From NCBI GenBank assembly GCA_024103275.1, contig JAGFIV010000116.1:1-53018 (forward strand): a stretch of 53,018 nucleotides of DNA, read 5' to 3'. How positions within the stretch are numbered: position 1 is the first letter of the stretch; every line of letters begins with the position of its first letter. Of this stretch, positions 9,541 to 18,696 are shown piece by piece. Source of the DNA: Flavobacteriales bacterium (GTDB lineage Bacteria > Bacteroidota > Bacteroidia > Flavobacteriales_F > PHOS-HE28). Below the pieces are notes generated by a model. It saw nothing but the letters and a program-made list of their open reading frames with translations. It ran no database searches and was not told the DNA's origin. The position numbers and the translations under genes are program-made.

Positions 9541-10488
9541 ATGCAGGCAGGAAGAATACACTATGCGCTGATGGCCCTGATGGTCATGGGCTTGGCCAAT
9601 GAATCCCGCGCCCAGTATGACTGGGACATCGGAGGCCACCTCGGCGGGGCCAACTACCTGGGCGAGTTCGGCGGAAAGGAAAAGACGCGCCAGGACTTCG
9701 TGTGGGACATGAAATTGGGCCAGACGCGCTGGGCCTTGGGGGCGTTTGCGCGCCGCAAGCTCAACCGCAGCTTCTCGGTGAACGTGGGCCTGATGTATTT
9801 CCGCCTGCAGGGAGGTGACCACCTGAGCACGAACCCTGCCCGCGTGGGCCGGAACCTGAGCTTCCGCAACGACATGTGGGAACTGTACGCGCGGCCGGAA
9901 TTCACCCTGTTCCAGGACAATGACCTGGGCGGCCGCGGGCGGTACCGCACGGATTTCCGGCTGTTCGCCTATGTGGGCGCGGCCGTGTACATGAGCAACC
10001 CCAAGGGACAGATCAACCACGCCGGCGAGTTCTACAAGCTGCGGGAGATGAACACCGAGCTGGCCGACTATTCCAACCTGGGCTTTGCCATCCCCGCGGG
10101 CCTGGGCTTCCACTTCACGTTCAAGCGGCGCCACCGCGTGGGCTGGGACTTCGGCTGGCGCACCACCTTCAGCGATTACGTGGATGATGCCAGCACCGTG
10201 TACGCCGAACCGGACCAGCTGCCGGGCGGGGCCAACGGGTTGGCCGCCGAACTGGCCCACCAGACCGAATATGTGTACGGCCCGAACGGCACCACGCCCA
10301 ACCCCGTGGAAAACGTGCAATACGGTCCCGGCATGAAGCGCGGCGACCCCACGCACAACGACAGCTACCTGACCATGACCTTCACGTACAGCTACGTGTT
10401 GCGTGGCCAGTCCAACTTCTACCGCCAGCGTTACAGCTGGATGCGCGGCAAGAAGCGCATCGGACGCAAGAGCCGGGCGAAGTTCTAA
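9541..10488 (+). CDS. Outer-membrane beta-barrel protein, DUF6089/PorG-like
   Basis: 315 residues with a signal peptide (MQAGRIHYALMALMVMG...SRAQ). The mature start YDWDIGGHLGGANYLGEFGG is typical of DUF6089-type barrels, and the chain shows alternating aromatic/hydrophobic strands (FSVNVGLMYFRLQG, FRLFAYVGAAVY, HRVGWDFGWRTTFSDYVDD) ending in the basic tail KKRIGRKSRAKF. Proteins of this group include PorG, an outer-membrane part of the T9SS core, which would fit the T9SS cargo in the window. Assignment to PorG itself is tentative because several paralogues usually occur per genome. It is single, with its own promoter. Confidence 0.8.
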   Translation: MQAGRIHYALMALMVMGLANESRAQYDWDIGGHLGGANYLGEFGGKEKTRQDFVWDMKLGQTRWALGAFARRKLNRSFSVNVGLMYFRLQGGDHLSTNPARVGRNLSFRNDMWELYARPEFTLFQDNDLGGRGRYRTDFRLFAYVGAAVYMSNPKGQINHAGEFYKLREMNTELADYSNLGFAIPAGLGFHFTFKRRHRVGWDFGWRTTFSDYVDDASTVYAEPDQLPGGANGLAAELAHQTEYVYGPNGTTPNPVENVQYGPGMKRGDPTHNDSYLTMTFTYSYVLRGQSNFYRQRYSWMRGKKRIGRKSRAKF

Positions 10489-10549
10489 GAGGGCCAGGGT
10501 CTCTTTGCACCGCCATCACGCGAGGCCGATCGCCGGCCCCGGTGGCAGG

Positions 10550-12433
10550 CTACCGCATCCGGTGCAGGTCCAGCCAATGCTCCAGGACCACCAAGGTCCA
10601 GATGTGCAAGGCCGTTACCCCCGGGTCCCTGTGCAGGAACCGGTCCCACAAGGCCATGATGCCATCCCGGAGGAACTGCGGCCGGGCGGCCAAGGCGTGG
10701 ATGCGTGACCGGCAGAACGCGTGCAGTTGATCGCGCATCCAGCGGTCCCAGGGCAGGGTGAACCCCATCTTGGGCCGATGGACCACTTCATGCGGAAGCA
10801 GGTCACCCAAGGCGTTGGTGAGCAACTGCTTGGGGCTGTGCGGGTATTTGACGGCATCGCCCACGCCGAGGACGAATTCCAGCAGGACATGGTCCAGGAA
10901 GGGAGAACGGACCTCAAGGGCGTGGGCCATGGACATTTGGTCCGTGTCCCGCAACAGCACGTCGGGGATGTACGTCATCAATTCGGCCACGCTTACCTGG
11001 CTCAGGACGGGCAGTTGCCGGCCTGCCCCGTTGCCCAAGAGGCCCCGCACCCCGGCCAGCACGGCATCGGGCGGGACCTGGTGGGCAAGCAGGGTGCCCA
11101 GCTCGGGATCCAAATACCCCAGCCGGGCCCACGGATAGGTGTGCACCACGTCCCAGCGCTTTTGGCCCAGCACCGCCTGCATCTTCCAGCCGGCCGCCCC
11201 GGGCCGGACCTTCCGGACGACCTGGCCCAGCATCGCGCGCACGGGCCGGGGCACCCCTGCCAAGAGGCGGAAGCGGTGCAAGGCATAGGACCGCTTGAAC
11301 ACGTTGTAGCCGGCAAACACCTCATCGCCGCCCAATCCGCTGAGCGCCATGGTGATGCCGGCCTCCTTGGTCATCTTGGCCACCACCCACGTGTTGGGGC
11401 CGTCCGCACTGGGATGGTCCATATCGCCCAGGATCTCCGGGATCCAGCGCAACATGTCCTCGGGCTTCAAGCGGATCTCCGTATGGTGCGTCCCGAATTT
11501 CCGGGCGACGACCTTGGCGAAATCGGCTTCATTGAACCGGGCCTCGTCGAAGGTGACCGTGAACGAGCGCACCGGCTCCTGCGTGATGCGGGCCATGGCC
11601 CCCACCACGGCGCTGCTGTCGATGCCCCCGCTGAGGAAGGCCCCGAAGGGAACATCGGCCACCAGGCGCTTCTCCACGGCGCGGAAGAAATGCTCCCGGA
11701 CCTGCCGGTGGATGCTTTCCCGGTCCAAGCCATCGGCGGAAGCATCCGCACGTTGCACCATGTCCCACCAAGGCCAGGTGGAGGACTTCCCCTGCGACCA
11801 GCGCAGCACGTGGCCCGGCAACAGGATCTGCACCCCCCTCACGATGGTATCCGGGCCGTGTACCGTGCCGTATCGCAACTGGTCGCCCAGCGCGGCTTCG
11901 TTGATCCGCCGTTCCACCCGGCCCGAGGCGAGCAGCGCACGCACCTCGCTGGCGAAGAGCAGCTGCCCATCGACGGCGGTGTGGTACAGCGGCTTTTCGC
12001 CCAGGCGGTCGCGCACCAGGAACAGTTCGCCTTCCCGCGCATCCCAAATGGCAAAGGCGAACATGCCCTCCAGCCTGTCCAGGCATTGCACGCCCCACCG
12101 GCCCCATGCGGCCAACAGCACTTCCGCGTCACCCTTGGTGCGGAACGGGTACGGGGCCAACTCTCGGCGCAGTTCAGCGTAGTTGTACAGTTCGCCGTTG
12201 TACACCAGGGTGAACCGCCCGTCGGCATCGGCCATGGGCTGGCAGCTCGCGGGGTCGATGTCGATGATGGCCAGGCGGCGATGGCCCAACACGGCCCGGT
12301 CATCGGCCCAGAGGCCTTCCGCATCGGGGCCCCGGTGGGCCAAGGCCCCCACCATGGCGGCCACGGTTTTTTCCCGGCTCCCCCGGTCTTCCGCGCCGGG
12401 TACCGCCACCACCGAGCCCGCAATGCCGCACAT
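10550..12433 (-). CDS. asnB: Asparagine synthase (glutamine-hydrolysing)
   Basis: 627 residues. The N-terminal class-II glutaminase begins MCGIAG, with catalytic Cys2 exposed after Met removal; RRLAIIDID and the YNGELYN segment follow. The synthetase half has the PP-loop FLSGGIDSSAVVGA (about residue 260) and GLGGDEVFAGY, needed for ATP binding and aspartyl-adenylate formation. It makes Asn from Asp with Gln-derived ammonia. It is last in a minus-strand operon, 10 nt after the epimerase gene and behind an O-antigen ligase-like gene. AsnB homologues in such clusters often amidate sugar acids of surface polysaccharide, so free asparagine synthesis is not certain. Confidence 0.93.
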   Translation of the reverse strand: MCGIAGSVVAVPGAEDRGSREKTVAAMVGALAHRGPDAEGLWADDRAVLGHRRLAIIDIDPASCQPMADADGRFTLVYNGELYNYAELRRELAPYPFRTKGDAEVLLAAWGRWGVQCLDRLEGMFAFAIWDAREGELFLVRDRLGEKPLYHTAVDGQLLFASEVRALLASGRVERRINEAALGDQLRYGTVHGPDTIVRGVQILLPGHVLRWSQGKSSTWPWWDMVQRADASADGLDRESIHRQVREHFFRAVEKRLVADVPFGAFLSGGIDSSAVVGAMARITQEPVRSFTVTFDEARFNEADFAKVVARKFGTHHTEIRLKPEDMLRWIPEILGDMDHPSADGPNTWVVAKMTKEAGITMALSGLGGDEVFAGYNVFKRSYALHRFRLLAGVPRPVRAMLGQVVRKVRPGAAGWKMQAVLGQKRWDVVHTYPWARLGYLDPELGTLLAHQVPPDAVLAGVRGLLGNGAGRQLPVLSQVSVAELMTYIPDVLLRDTDQMSMAHALEVRSPFLDHVLLEFVLGVGDAVKYPHSPKQLLTNALGDLLPHEVVHRPKMGFTLPWDRWMRDQLHAFCRSRIHALAARPQFLRDGIMALWDRFLHRDPGVTALHIWTLVVLEHWLDLHRMR

Positions 12434-12443
12434 GGCCCCGGGC

Positions 12444-13382
12444 TCAATCCAGGATGAAGGACGTGTCGTCCAGGATCCGCTTCAATCCCTCGCGCAGCGG
12501 CAGCAGGTCGCGGCCCAGCAGCTGGCGCATGCGCCGGATGTCGGGCATGCGGCGGGTCATGTCCCCTTCCGCCAACGGCGGCAGGTGGACGATCTTGGAC
12601 CGGCTGGCGGTGAGCTCGATCACCAGCTTGGCCAGGTCGATGATGTGCGTCTCCCGGTCGTTGCCGATGTTGGCCACGTCATTCAGCACCTCGTTGTTGC
12701 GGAAGGCGTTCACCGTGGCCTCGATGTTGTCGTCGATGAAGCAGAAGGTGCGCGACTGGCTGCCGTCGCCGTACACGGTGATGTCCTGCCCCTTGAGGGC
12801 GGCGCGGATGAACTTGCTGACGACGAAATCCTTGCTCTGCTTGGGCCCGTAGGTGTTGAAGAAGCGGAAGACGGTGTATTCCAGCCCGTACTCGCGGTGG
12901 TAGCTGCGCAGGAAGGCTTCGCCCACGTTCTTCACGATGGCGTACGGCAGCTTGCTGTTCAGCGGGGTGGTGTGCTCGTTCTGGGGGAACTCCACGGGCT
13001 CGCCGTACACCTCGCTGCTGCTGCTGAAAAAGATGCGTTGCACCCCCGTGTTCTTGCACAGGTCGAGCACATTGCGGATGCCGTCGATGTCGTGCAGCAC
13101 GTTCACCGGATGGTCGGTGGTGCGCTTCACCCCCACCACGGCGGCGTAGTGGAACACGAACTGGGGGCGATAGGCATAGAACACCGCGCTGATGTCCTGG
13201 AAACGGTTCACATCACACTTGATGAAGCGCAGGCCCGGGTGCTTCCCCAATTCCAGCTTCCGCAGGTCGCCGGTGGAGAGGTTGTCCACGGCCACCACTT
13301 CGGTGTCGGGCAATTGGGACAGGCGGATGGCGATGGCGCTGGGGATGAAGCCGGCGCCGCCGGTGACGAGTATGCGTGGCAT
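12444..13382 (-). CDS. NAD-dependent sugar-nucleotide epimerase/dehydratase
   Basis: 312 residues, extended SDR family. The Rossmann motif is TGGAGFIPS, so the third glycine of GxxGxxG is Pro14. The catalytic set is Ser ~122 (FSSSSEVYGEP) with Tyr147 and Lys151 (YAIVK). Further family marks are AAVVGVKRT, RFFNTYGPKQ and the GDGSQSRTF(C)FIDD motif. It probably acts on a UDP- or GDP-sugar during surface polysaccharide synthesis. ATG 13382 precedes the Rossmann strand directly; a 13487 start would add a basic, unlikely leader. It lies 28 nt downstream of the O-antigen ligase gene and 10 nt upstream of asnB, so probably one transcript. Confidence 0.92.
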   Translation of the reverse strand: MPRILVTGGAGFIPSAIAIRLSQLPDTEVVAVDNLSTGDLRKLELGKHPGLRFIKCDVNRFQDISAVFYAYRPQFVFHYAAVVGVKRTTDHPVNVLHDIDGIRNVLDLCKNTGVQRIFFSSSSEVYGEPVEFPQNEHTTPLNSKLPYAIVKNVGEAFLRSYHREYGLEYTVFRFFNTYGPKQSKDFVVSKFIRAALKGQDITVYGDGSQSRTFCFIDDNIEATVNAFRNNEVLNDVANIGNDRETHIIDLAKLVIELTASRSKIVHLPPLAEGDMTRRMPDIRRMRQLLGRDLLPLREGLKRILDDTSFILD

Positions 13383-13410
13383 GGTTGGATTCGGGGTGCA
13401 AAGAAAGCAG

Positions 13411-14781
13411 TTAGCGCGCAGGCAGGATGAGGGGCGGGCCGACCGGCGCGGCTTCCGCCTCCGCCACCGGTTTCTCCCCGGCACCAACGGTCCCGATGAT
13501 CTCCTCCTCGGACATGATGGTGAGCACCACCAACAGCAGGATGGTATACGGGTTGAGCGAAGCGGTAAGCCAACTTTCGTACAGGACGGAGAAGAGCACG
13601 GAACAGAGCACGGCCAAGGCGATGGAGGTGTTTTTGCTGGCCTTGATGAAGATGAGCAGGAAGCTGCGGAAAAACAGGATCAGCCCCACGATGCCCACGT
13701 TGAGCCAAAAGGTGAGGTAGCTGTTGTGCGCGCCGCCCTCATGGCCCAGCTGCGAAAGGTACCTGTATGCCTTGAACATGATGACGTATTCATTCTCAAA
13801 CCCGGCCCCGAAGAGGAAATACCCGTGGTTGTTGATCTGGTCCCAGACGTAATTCCAGGCCACATAGCGCCCGGAGCCGTCGCTCAAGGTATCCACCCGC
13901 AGGTAATCGTGCAGTCCCAGCGCGGTGATGACCGCCGGGAGGTTGCTCGTCAACAATTCGCTGATCCCGATGAATGCCACGAAGGAGATCAGGCCCAGCC
14001 ACACCGAGATGCGGAAGAACTGGATGAAAAAGACGAACATCAGGGAGGCCATCAAGGAGGTGCGCGCGCCACAGGTGACCAGGTAATAGATCAGCACCGC
14101 ATAAATGAAAATGGTCTCCACCCTGGAAAACATGCCGGGGCGCAGGTACTTGACCACCCCGAAGAGCACGAAGGTGAGGTAGGTAAAAATGGCCATGCCG
14201 TTGGGATTCCCGAAGTATCCGCGGAACCGGCCCACGACGTAGAAAGCTTCGGCATCGCCGATGAACGGCAGCAGCTTTTGCGAGAGGAGGATAAAGATGA
14301 GGAACCAGCACAGGTTGCGGAAGAAAGGCCAACCGTACAACCTGAAGTTGTAAAGGACATAATTGGGCACCACCAGGAACAGGAGCGCATAGGAAAGCGT
14401 CTTTTCCATCGCCACAAAGGGCACCTCCGAAGCGATGATCGGGAAGAAGGCGTACACGAAAAACGGCAAAAACAGGCCGAAGATCTTGGCGAGCGGCTGC
14501 ATCCTGGCCTGGTCTGCCAGCAGCACCAGCGCCAAGGTGAGGATATACACGGACTTCGCCGATTTCATCACCGCCATGGAAGGCAGCCCGCCCAGGTTGT
14601 CGGACAGGACCAGCACCATGATGAAGCCGAACAGGATGTCCTGCCAGTGATCGATGCGGCGCAGCAGGATGATGCCCAACGGGAGCAACACGTACAGTAG
14701 CCCGGGGGCGATCCGCGCCACCAGGAACCACAGGATGAGAAAGATCACCGTGTAGCGGTTTTCGAGAAGGAAGCTCCGCAT
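13411..14781 (-). CDS. O-antigen ligase / polymerase family membrane protein
   Basis: 456 residues with about 11-12 hydrophobic segments, starting MRSFLLENRYTVIFLILWFLV. Marks of the Wzy_C/WaaL superfamily are RGYFGNPNGMAIFTYL, a CGARTSLMASL segment, and a large periplasmic loop followed by GAHNSYLTFWLNVG, where the HNxYL motif is typical. It would ligate or polymerise lipid-linked glycan at the periplasmic face of the inner membrane. The last ~30 residues are a charged, Ala/Pro-rich cytosolic tail. First gene of the operon with the epimerase and asnB; a TACATTTG box lies 25 nt upstream. Ligase versus polymerase cannot be decided. Confidence 0.88.
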   Translation of the reverse strand: MRSFLLENRYTVIFLILWFLVARIAPGLLYVLLPLGIILLRRIDHWQDILFGFIMVLVLSDNLGGLPSMAVMKSAKSVYILTLALVLLADQARMQPLAKIFGLFLPFFVYAFFPIIASEVPFVAMEKTLSYALLFLVVPNYVLYNFRLYGWPFFRNLCWFLIFILLSQKLLPFIGDAEAFYVVGRFRGYFGNPNGMAIFTYLTFVLFGVVKYLRPGMFSRVETIFIYAVLIYYLVTCGARTSLMASLMFVFFIQFFRISVWLGLISFVAFIGISELLTSNLPAVITALGLHDYLRVDTLSDGSGRYVAWNYVWDQINNHGYFLFGAGFENEYVIMFKAYRYLSQLGHEGGAHNSYLTFWLNVGIVGLILFFRSFLLIFIKASKNTSIALAVLCSVLFSVLYESWLTASLNPYTILLLVVLTIMSEEEIIGTVGAGEKPVAEAEAAPVGPPLILPAR

Positions 14782-14806
14782 GCGTGCCGCCCCGGAACGG
14801 GGAGCG

Positions 14807-14814
14807 CAAATGTA
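14807..14814 (-). promoter_or_regulatory. -7 box TACATTTG of the polysaccharide operon
   Basis: Perfect TAnnTTTG, 25 nt before ATG 14781; it would drive the three-gene minus-strand operon. Confidence 0.5.
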
Positions 14815-15221
14815 GCCGTCATGCAGGGCGGGACCCGCGCCATGCGCGGCCATTGCCGCCATTCACCCGGACCTCAGGCGGCGGCCGCCGGAAGGGACCT
14901 GCCCGGCCAAGATGATAGGTACGACGGCACCAACGCCGGCTCTTACGGTCACGGATACACCGCCTGATACGGATACAGGAAAGCCCGGTGGCCGTACGGG
15001 TTCAAACGGTTGGGTGATGCATGGGGGCGGTGATGCCCATGGGACCCGTTCCTGGCCATGAACGGCTGAAGCCGGCACCGGGCAGTACCGATCAGGCCAA
15101 AGCCCGTATCCCCCCCATGGACCGCAGGCATGGCCGATGGCGCTGTGCTTGTCCTTACCCTCGCTTGTCCAATGGCCGGTCGGCATTCGCCCCTGGTCGG
15201 CTGGCCCCATGCAGCCTTCCC
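14815..15221. other. Non-coding stretch upstream of the compound inverted repeat
   Basis: No gene is supported: open frames here have no family resemblance and odd composition. Small features only: a 9-bp direct repeat ACGGATACA at 14951-14959 and 14969-14977, and an 8-bp direct repeat GGTGATGC at 15013-15020 and 15029-15036. Confidence 0.4.
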
Positions 15222-15450
15222 CAGGGCTATCGCGTCTTAATCCATCAACGGCCATGACTTCGGCAAAGGGGTAGGAACAGCAGGCCCAGCGTGCGTTCCT
15301 TGCTCCCCGGCCCGCCGCTCGCTTTGGTCCGCCCCCTCGCCCTGGGCCCGCCGTTCGGCGGGCACGAGGGGGACAGGATCGCCGCACACTGGGCCTGCTG
15401 TTCCGGCACATTCCCAGTACTGACGGGAGAAATTAGACGCGATAGCCCTG
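15222..15450 (+). ncRNA. Candidate structured RNA: 229-nt compound inverted repeat
   Basis: Three nested stems are visible. Outer stem: 15222-15241 pairs with 15432-15450 (19 bp, one bulged base). Middle stem: 15274-15295 pairs with 15383-15404 (22 bp, a single A-C mismatch). Inner stem: CCCCCTCG (15332-15339) pairs with CGAGGGGG (15365-15372), capped by GCCCGCC/GGCGGGC around a 4-nt loop. Outer and middle stems are separated by a roughly symmetrical open region of 32 and 27 nt. A long rod with a central bubble recalls 6S RNA, but no sequence hallmark was recognised, the strand is unknown, and a MITE-like palindrome is possible. It ends 57 nt before prfC. Confidence 0.3.
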
Positions 15451-15481
15451 CCGGTGCCTTCCGGCGCCGTGCATACGGCGC

Positions 15482-15489
15482 TACATTTG
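15482..15489 (+). promoter_or_regulatory. -7 box TACATTTG of prfC
   Basis: Perfect TAnnTTTG, 17 nt before the prfC ATG at 15507. It lies downstream of the compound inverted repeat, so the repeat would not be part of this transcript. Confidence 0.5.
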
Positions 15490-15506
15490 CGGCCATTTTC
15501 AGCCTG

Positions 15507-17102
15507 ATGGGCCTATCCGAGGAAATTGCCAAGCGGCGCACATTCGCCATCATCAGCCACCCGGACGCGGGCAAGACCACGCTGACCGAGAAATTCCTGC
15601 TGTACGGGGGTGCCATCCAAACTGCGGGTGCGGTGAAGAGCAACAAGATCCGCAAGGGTGCCACCAGCGACTTCCTCGACATCGAACGCCAGCGCGGCAT
15701 CTCCGTGACCACCTCGGTGATGACCTTCCAGTACGGCGGCACGCTGATCAACCTGTTGGACACCCCGGGGCACAAGGATTTCGCCGAGGACACCTACCGC
15801 ACCCTCACGGCCGTGGACAGCGTGATCCTGGTGATCGACTCCACCAAGGGCGTGGAGCCGCAGACGGAACGGCTGATGGAAGTGTGCCGCATGCGGCAAA
15901 CGCCGGTGATCGTGTTCATCAACAAGCTGGACCTGGAAGGGCGAGACCCCTTCTCCCTGATGGATGAACTCGAGGAGATGCTGTCCATCCGGGTGCGCCC
16001 GCTCACCTGGCCGATCGGCGTGGGCGCCACCTTCCAAGGGGTGTACGACCTGTACAACCGCAACCTGCGCTTGTTCGAATCGATAAAGACCAGGAAGGAA
16101 GCCACCAGCGAACGGATCGACGACCTTGCCGACCACCGCCTGGACCAGTTGTTGGGGCCAGGCCCTGCCCAGGAATTGCGTGAGGAAACGGAACTCATAA
16201 ACGGGGTGTACGACCCGTTCGACCTGGTTCCCTACAGGCAGGGCAAGCTGGCACCGCTGTTCTTCGGCAGCGCGTTCAACAATTTCGGGGTTCGCGAAGT
16301 GCTGGACACCTTCGTCCGCATCGCGCCGCCGCCGGGCCCGCGCGAGACCGACCAGGGCCTGGTGAAACCGGAAGACCCCGAATTCAGCGGCTTCGTGTTC
16401 AAGATCCACGCCAACCTGGACCCCAACCACCGCGACCGCATGGCCTTCCTGCGCATCTGCTCGGGGCAGTTCAAGCGGAACACGTTTTACCACCACGTCC
16501 GCCAGGACAAGCAACTACGGTTCGCCAACCCCACCACCTTCCTGGCCGCACAGAAGACCTTGGTGGACGAAGCTTGGCCCGGGGATGTGATCGGCCTATA
16601 CGATACCGGGAATTTCAAGATCGGCGACACCCTCACCGCCGGGGCCTCCTTCAATTTCCGCGGCATCCCCTCCTTCTCGCCGGAGCTGTTCCGGGAACTG
16701 GTGAACCTGGACCCCATGCGCAGCAAGCAACTGGAGAAGGGGATCCGCCAGCTCACGGACGAGGGCGTGGCCCAATTGTTCACCCAGCAGCCCGGCAACA
16801 AGAAGATCGTGGGGTGCGTGGGCGAACTGCAATTCGATGTGATCCGCTACCGCTTGGAACATGAATATGGCGCCCAGTGTGCATTCCAGGCCATCCAGGC
16901 ACACAAGGCCTGCTGGATCACCAGCGATGACCCGGCCGCCCTGGAGAATTTCATCCGCATCAAGACCACCCAGGTGGTCAGCGACAAGGACGGCAACCCG
17001 GTGTTCATGGCCCCTTCGGCGTACATGCTCGACCTGGAGCAGCGCAACAACCCGGAGATCACCTTCCACCTCACCAGCGAGTTCAAGACGCTGCAGGCCT
17101 GA
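15507..17102 (+). CDS. prfC: Peptide chain release factor 3
   Basis: 531 residues, normal for RF3. This GTPase removes RF1/RF2 from the ribosome after termination. G motifs are in order: G1 [13 protein letters not shown] (~residues 18-30), G2 around [11 protein letters not shown]3 DTPGHKDF, G4 NKLD and G5 GSAFNNFGV. The C-terminal half has [23 protein letters not shown]-like [13 protein letters not shown] and [18 protein letters not shown], which are RF3-specific. The frame is open from 15291, but ATG 15507 follows a -7 box and gives the standard N-terminus [11 protein letters not shown]. It is transcribed alone. Confidence 0.97.
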   Translation: MGLSEEIAKRRTFAIISHPDAGKTTLTEKFLLYGGAIQTAGAVKSNKIRKGATSDFLDIERQRGISVTTSVMTFQYGGTLINLLDTPGHKDFAEDTYRTLTAVDSVILVIDSTKGVEPQTERLMEVCRMRQTPVIVFINKLDLEGRDPFSLMDELEEMLSIRVRPLTWPIGVGATFQGVYDLYNRNLRLFESIKTRKEATSERIDDLADHRLDQLLGPGPAQELREETELINGVYDPFDLVPYRQGKLAPLFFGSAFNNFGVREVLDTFVRIAPPPGPRETDQGLVKPEDPEFSGFVFKIHANLDPNHRDRMAFLRICSGQFKRNTFYHHVRQDKQLRFANPTTFLAAQKTLVDEAWPGDVIGLYDTGNFKIGDTLTAGASFNFRGIPSFSPELFRELVNLDPMRSKQLEKGIRQLTDEGVAQLFTQQPGNKKIVGCVGELQFDVIRYRLEHEYGAQCAFQAIQAHKACWITSDDPAALENFIRIKTTQVVSDKDGNPVFMAPSAYMLDLEQRNNPEITFHLTSEFKTLQA

Positions 17103-17186
17103 AGCGGGGCGGGCGGGCACGGCGGCCCGATCTTTGTTTGCGCATCAAACGATCGTTAACGGCCCACCCCTGTCGGTGCGGCCTTT

Positions 17187-17194
17187 TACATTTG
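17187..17194 (+). promoter_or_regulatory. -7 box TACATTTG
   Basis: Perfect TAnnTTTG ending 6 nt before ATG 17201; implies an almost leaderless transcript. Confidence 0.5.
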
Positions 17195-17200
17195 GCCCAC

Positions 17201-18691
17201 ATGTACAAACAGCTCTTTCTTGCAGCGCTCCTGGCCCTCGGCACGGTGGTCCATGCCCAGGAAAAGCGGCGAATGCAGTTCACCATCCAAGGGACGGCCA
17301 ACGACACCATCTTCCTGGCCAACTATTACGGGAACAAGCTGTACTACGCCGACACCACCGTGGCCAGCCCGAAAGGCGTGGCGGTCTTTGACCGCCCGAG
17401 CGGATACAAGGCGGGGGTTTATGCCGTGGTGGTGCCCGGGCCGAAGTATTTCGAATTCATCGTGAACGAGCCCGTGGTGGAAATGAAGAGCGACACGGCG
17501 GCGCTGAACGACCATCTGGAGGTGGTGCGCTCGGAAGAGAACAAGCTCTTCCTGGCGTACGTGCGCTACCTGGCCGACCAGCGCAAGGAGGCGGACGCCA
17601 TCAAGGCGCAGATGGAGGGCATGGAAGACCCCATCGGCAAGGCGGCCGCCAACGAAAGGCTGAAGAAGCTGGACGAGGAGATCCTGAAGTACCAGAAGTC
17701 GTTGGTGGCCGGGCACCCTTCCACGCTGGTGGCCAACTTCGTGAAGATGGGCATCACGCCCGAAAACACGGACGTGTACAAAGCCGATGGCGCGCTCGAC
17801 AGTGCGGCGAGCTATTACAACTACAGGGCCCATTTCTGGGACAACACCAACCTGAAGGACGAGCGGAACCTGCGCACGCCGGTGTTCCAGAACAAGTTCG
17901 ATGAGTACATCGGGAAGGTGATCCCCCAGGTCCCGGACACCATCAACAAGTACGCCGATGACCTGATCCGCCGCATGGACGACGGGGGCGACCTCTTCAA
18001 GTTCGCGGTGAATGCCATCACCTACAAGTATGAGACCAGCAACCTCATGGGCATGGATGCGGTGTTCGTTCACATGGCGCAGACCTATTACTGCCCCAAG
18101 GACGGCAAGCCGAACCGGGTGGACTGGATGACCCCGGAAAAGCTGGAAAAGCTGTGCGAGCGGGCACGCAAGGAAGCCCCGCTGGTCATCGGCGCGCAGG
18201 CCAAGGACATCATCCTTCCGGACACCACGGAAAGCCAGTGGTTCAGCTTGTACAAAATGCCGGAGAAGTACGTGCTCCTGGTTTTCTGGGACCCGCATTG
18301 CGGCCACTGCAAGAAGGTGCTGCCCACGATCCACGAGGATTGGAAGACCAAGCTCAAACCCCTTGACGTGGGCGTGTTCGCCGTGGCCAATGCCACGGAC
18401 AGCATCCTGTTCACCGACTGGAAGAAGTTCATCGTGGACAACAACCTGGACTGGACCAACGTGGGGCGCACCTGGCATGTGTTCCAGGAAGCCAAGGTCG
18501 CGTCGTGGAAGTTCATCCCGAAATACACCACCATTGAGAGCCTGAACTACCCGGACACCTGGGATGTGTACGCCACGCCCCGGTTCTACCTGCTGGACAA
18601 GGACCGGAAGATCATCGCCAAGCAACTGGACGTGGACCAGATGGCGGACCTGGTGAAGGCGCTTGAAAAGCGTGCCGCCGACCGGCAGTAA
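17201..18691 (+). CDS. Exported thioredoxin-fold protein (DUF5106 plus TlpA-like)
   Basis: 496 residues with a signal peptide (MYKQLFLAALLALGTVVHAQ). The N-terminal ~120 residues are a beta-rich DUF4369-like domain (FTIQGTANDTIFLANYYGNKLYYADT), residues ~120-330 are helical DUF5106-type, and ~340-490 are a thioredoxin fold with the redox motif Cys367-Gly-His-Cys370 in FWDPHCGHCKKVLP and a cis-Pro segment ATPRFYLLD. This order is typical of Bacteroidota periplasmic thiol-disulfide proteins. Likely role: thiol reduction or disulfide exchange for exported proteins; the partner is unknown. The next gene, aroC, converges from the other strand with 5 nt between the ends. Confidence 0.9.
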   Translation: MYKQLFLAALLALGTVVHAQEKRRMQFTIQGTANDTIFLANYYGNKLYYADTTVASPKGVAVFDRPSGYKAGVYAVVVPGPKYFEFIVNEPVVEMKSDTAALNDHLEVVRSEENKLFLAYVRYLADQRKEADAIKAQMEGMEDPIGKAAANERLKKLDEEILKYQKSLVAGHPSTLVANFVKMGITPENTDVYKADGALDSAASYYNYRAHFWDNTNLKDERNLRTPVFQNKFDEYIGKVIPQVPDTINKYADDLIRRMDDGGDLFKFAVNAITYKYETSNLMGMDAVFVHMAQTYYCPKDGKPNRVDWMTPEKLEKLCERARKEAPLVIGAQAKDIILPDTTESQWFSLYKMPEKYVLLVFWDPHCGHCKKVLPTIHEDWKTKLKPLDVGVFAVANATDSILFTDWKKFIVDNNLDWTNVGRTWHVFQEAKVASWKFIPKYTTIESLNYPDTWDVYATPRFYLLDKDRKIIAKQLDVDQMADLVKALEKRAADRQ

Positions 18692-18696
18692 CGCGC

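Noticed and set aside
10721..12457. 578-residue frame antisense to asnB
   Set aside because: No family resemblance, mirror of a clear asparagine synthase.
14863..15411. 182-residue minus-strand frame in the large gap
   Set aside because: No start context, no recognisable motif, and it runs through the compound inverted repeat.
15222..15450. Retron msr-msd element (outer complementary ends)
   Set aside because: No reverse transcriptase gene follows; the next gene is prfC with its own promoter.
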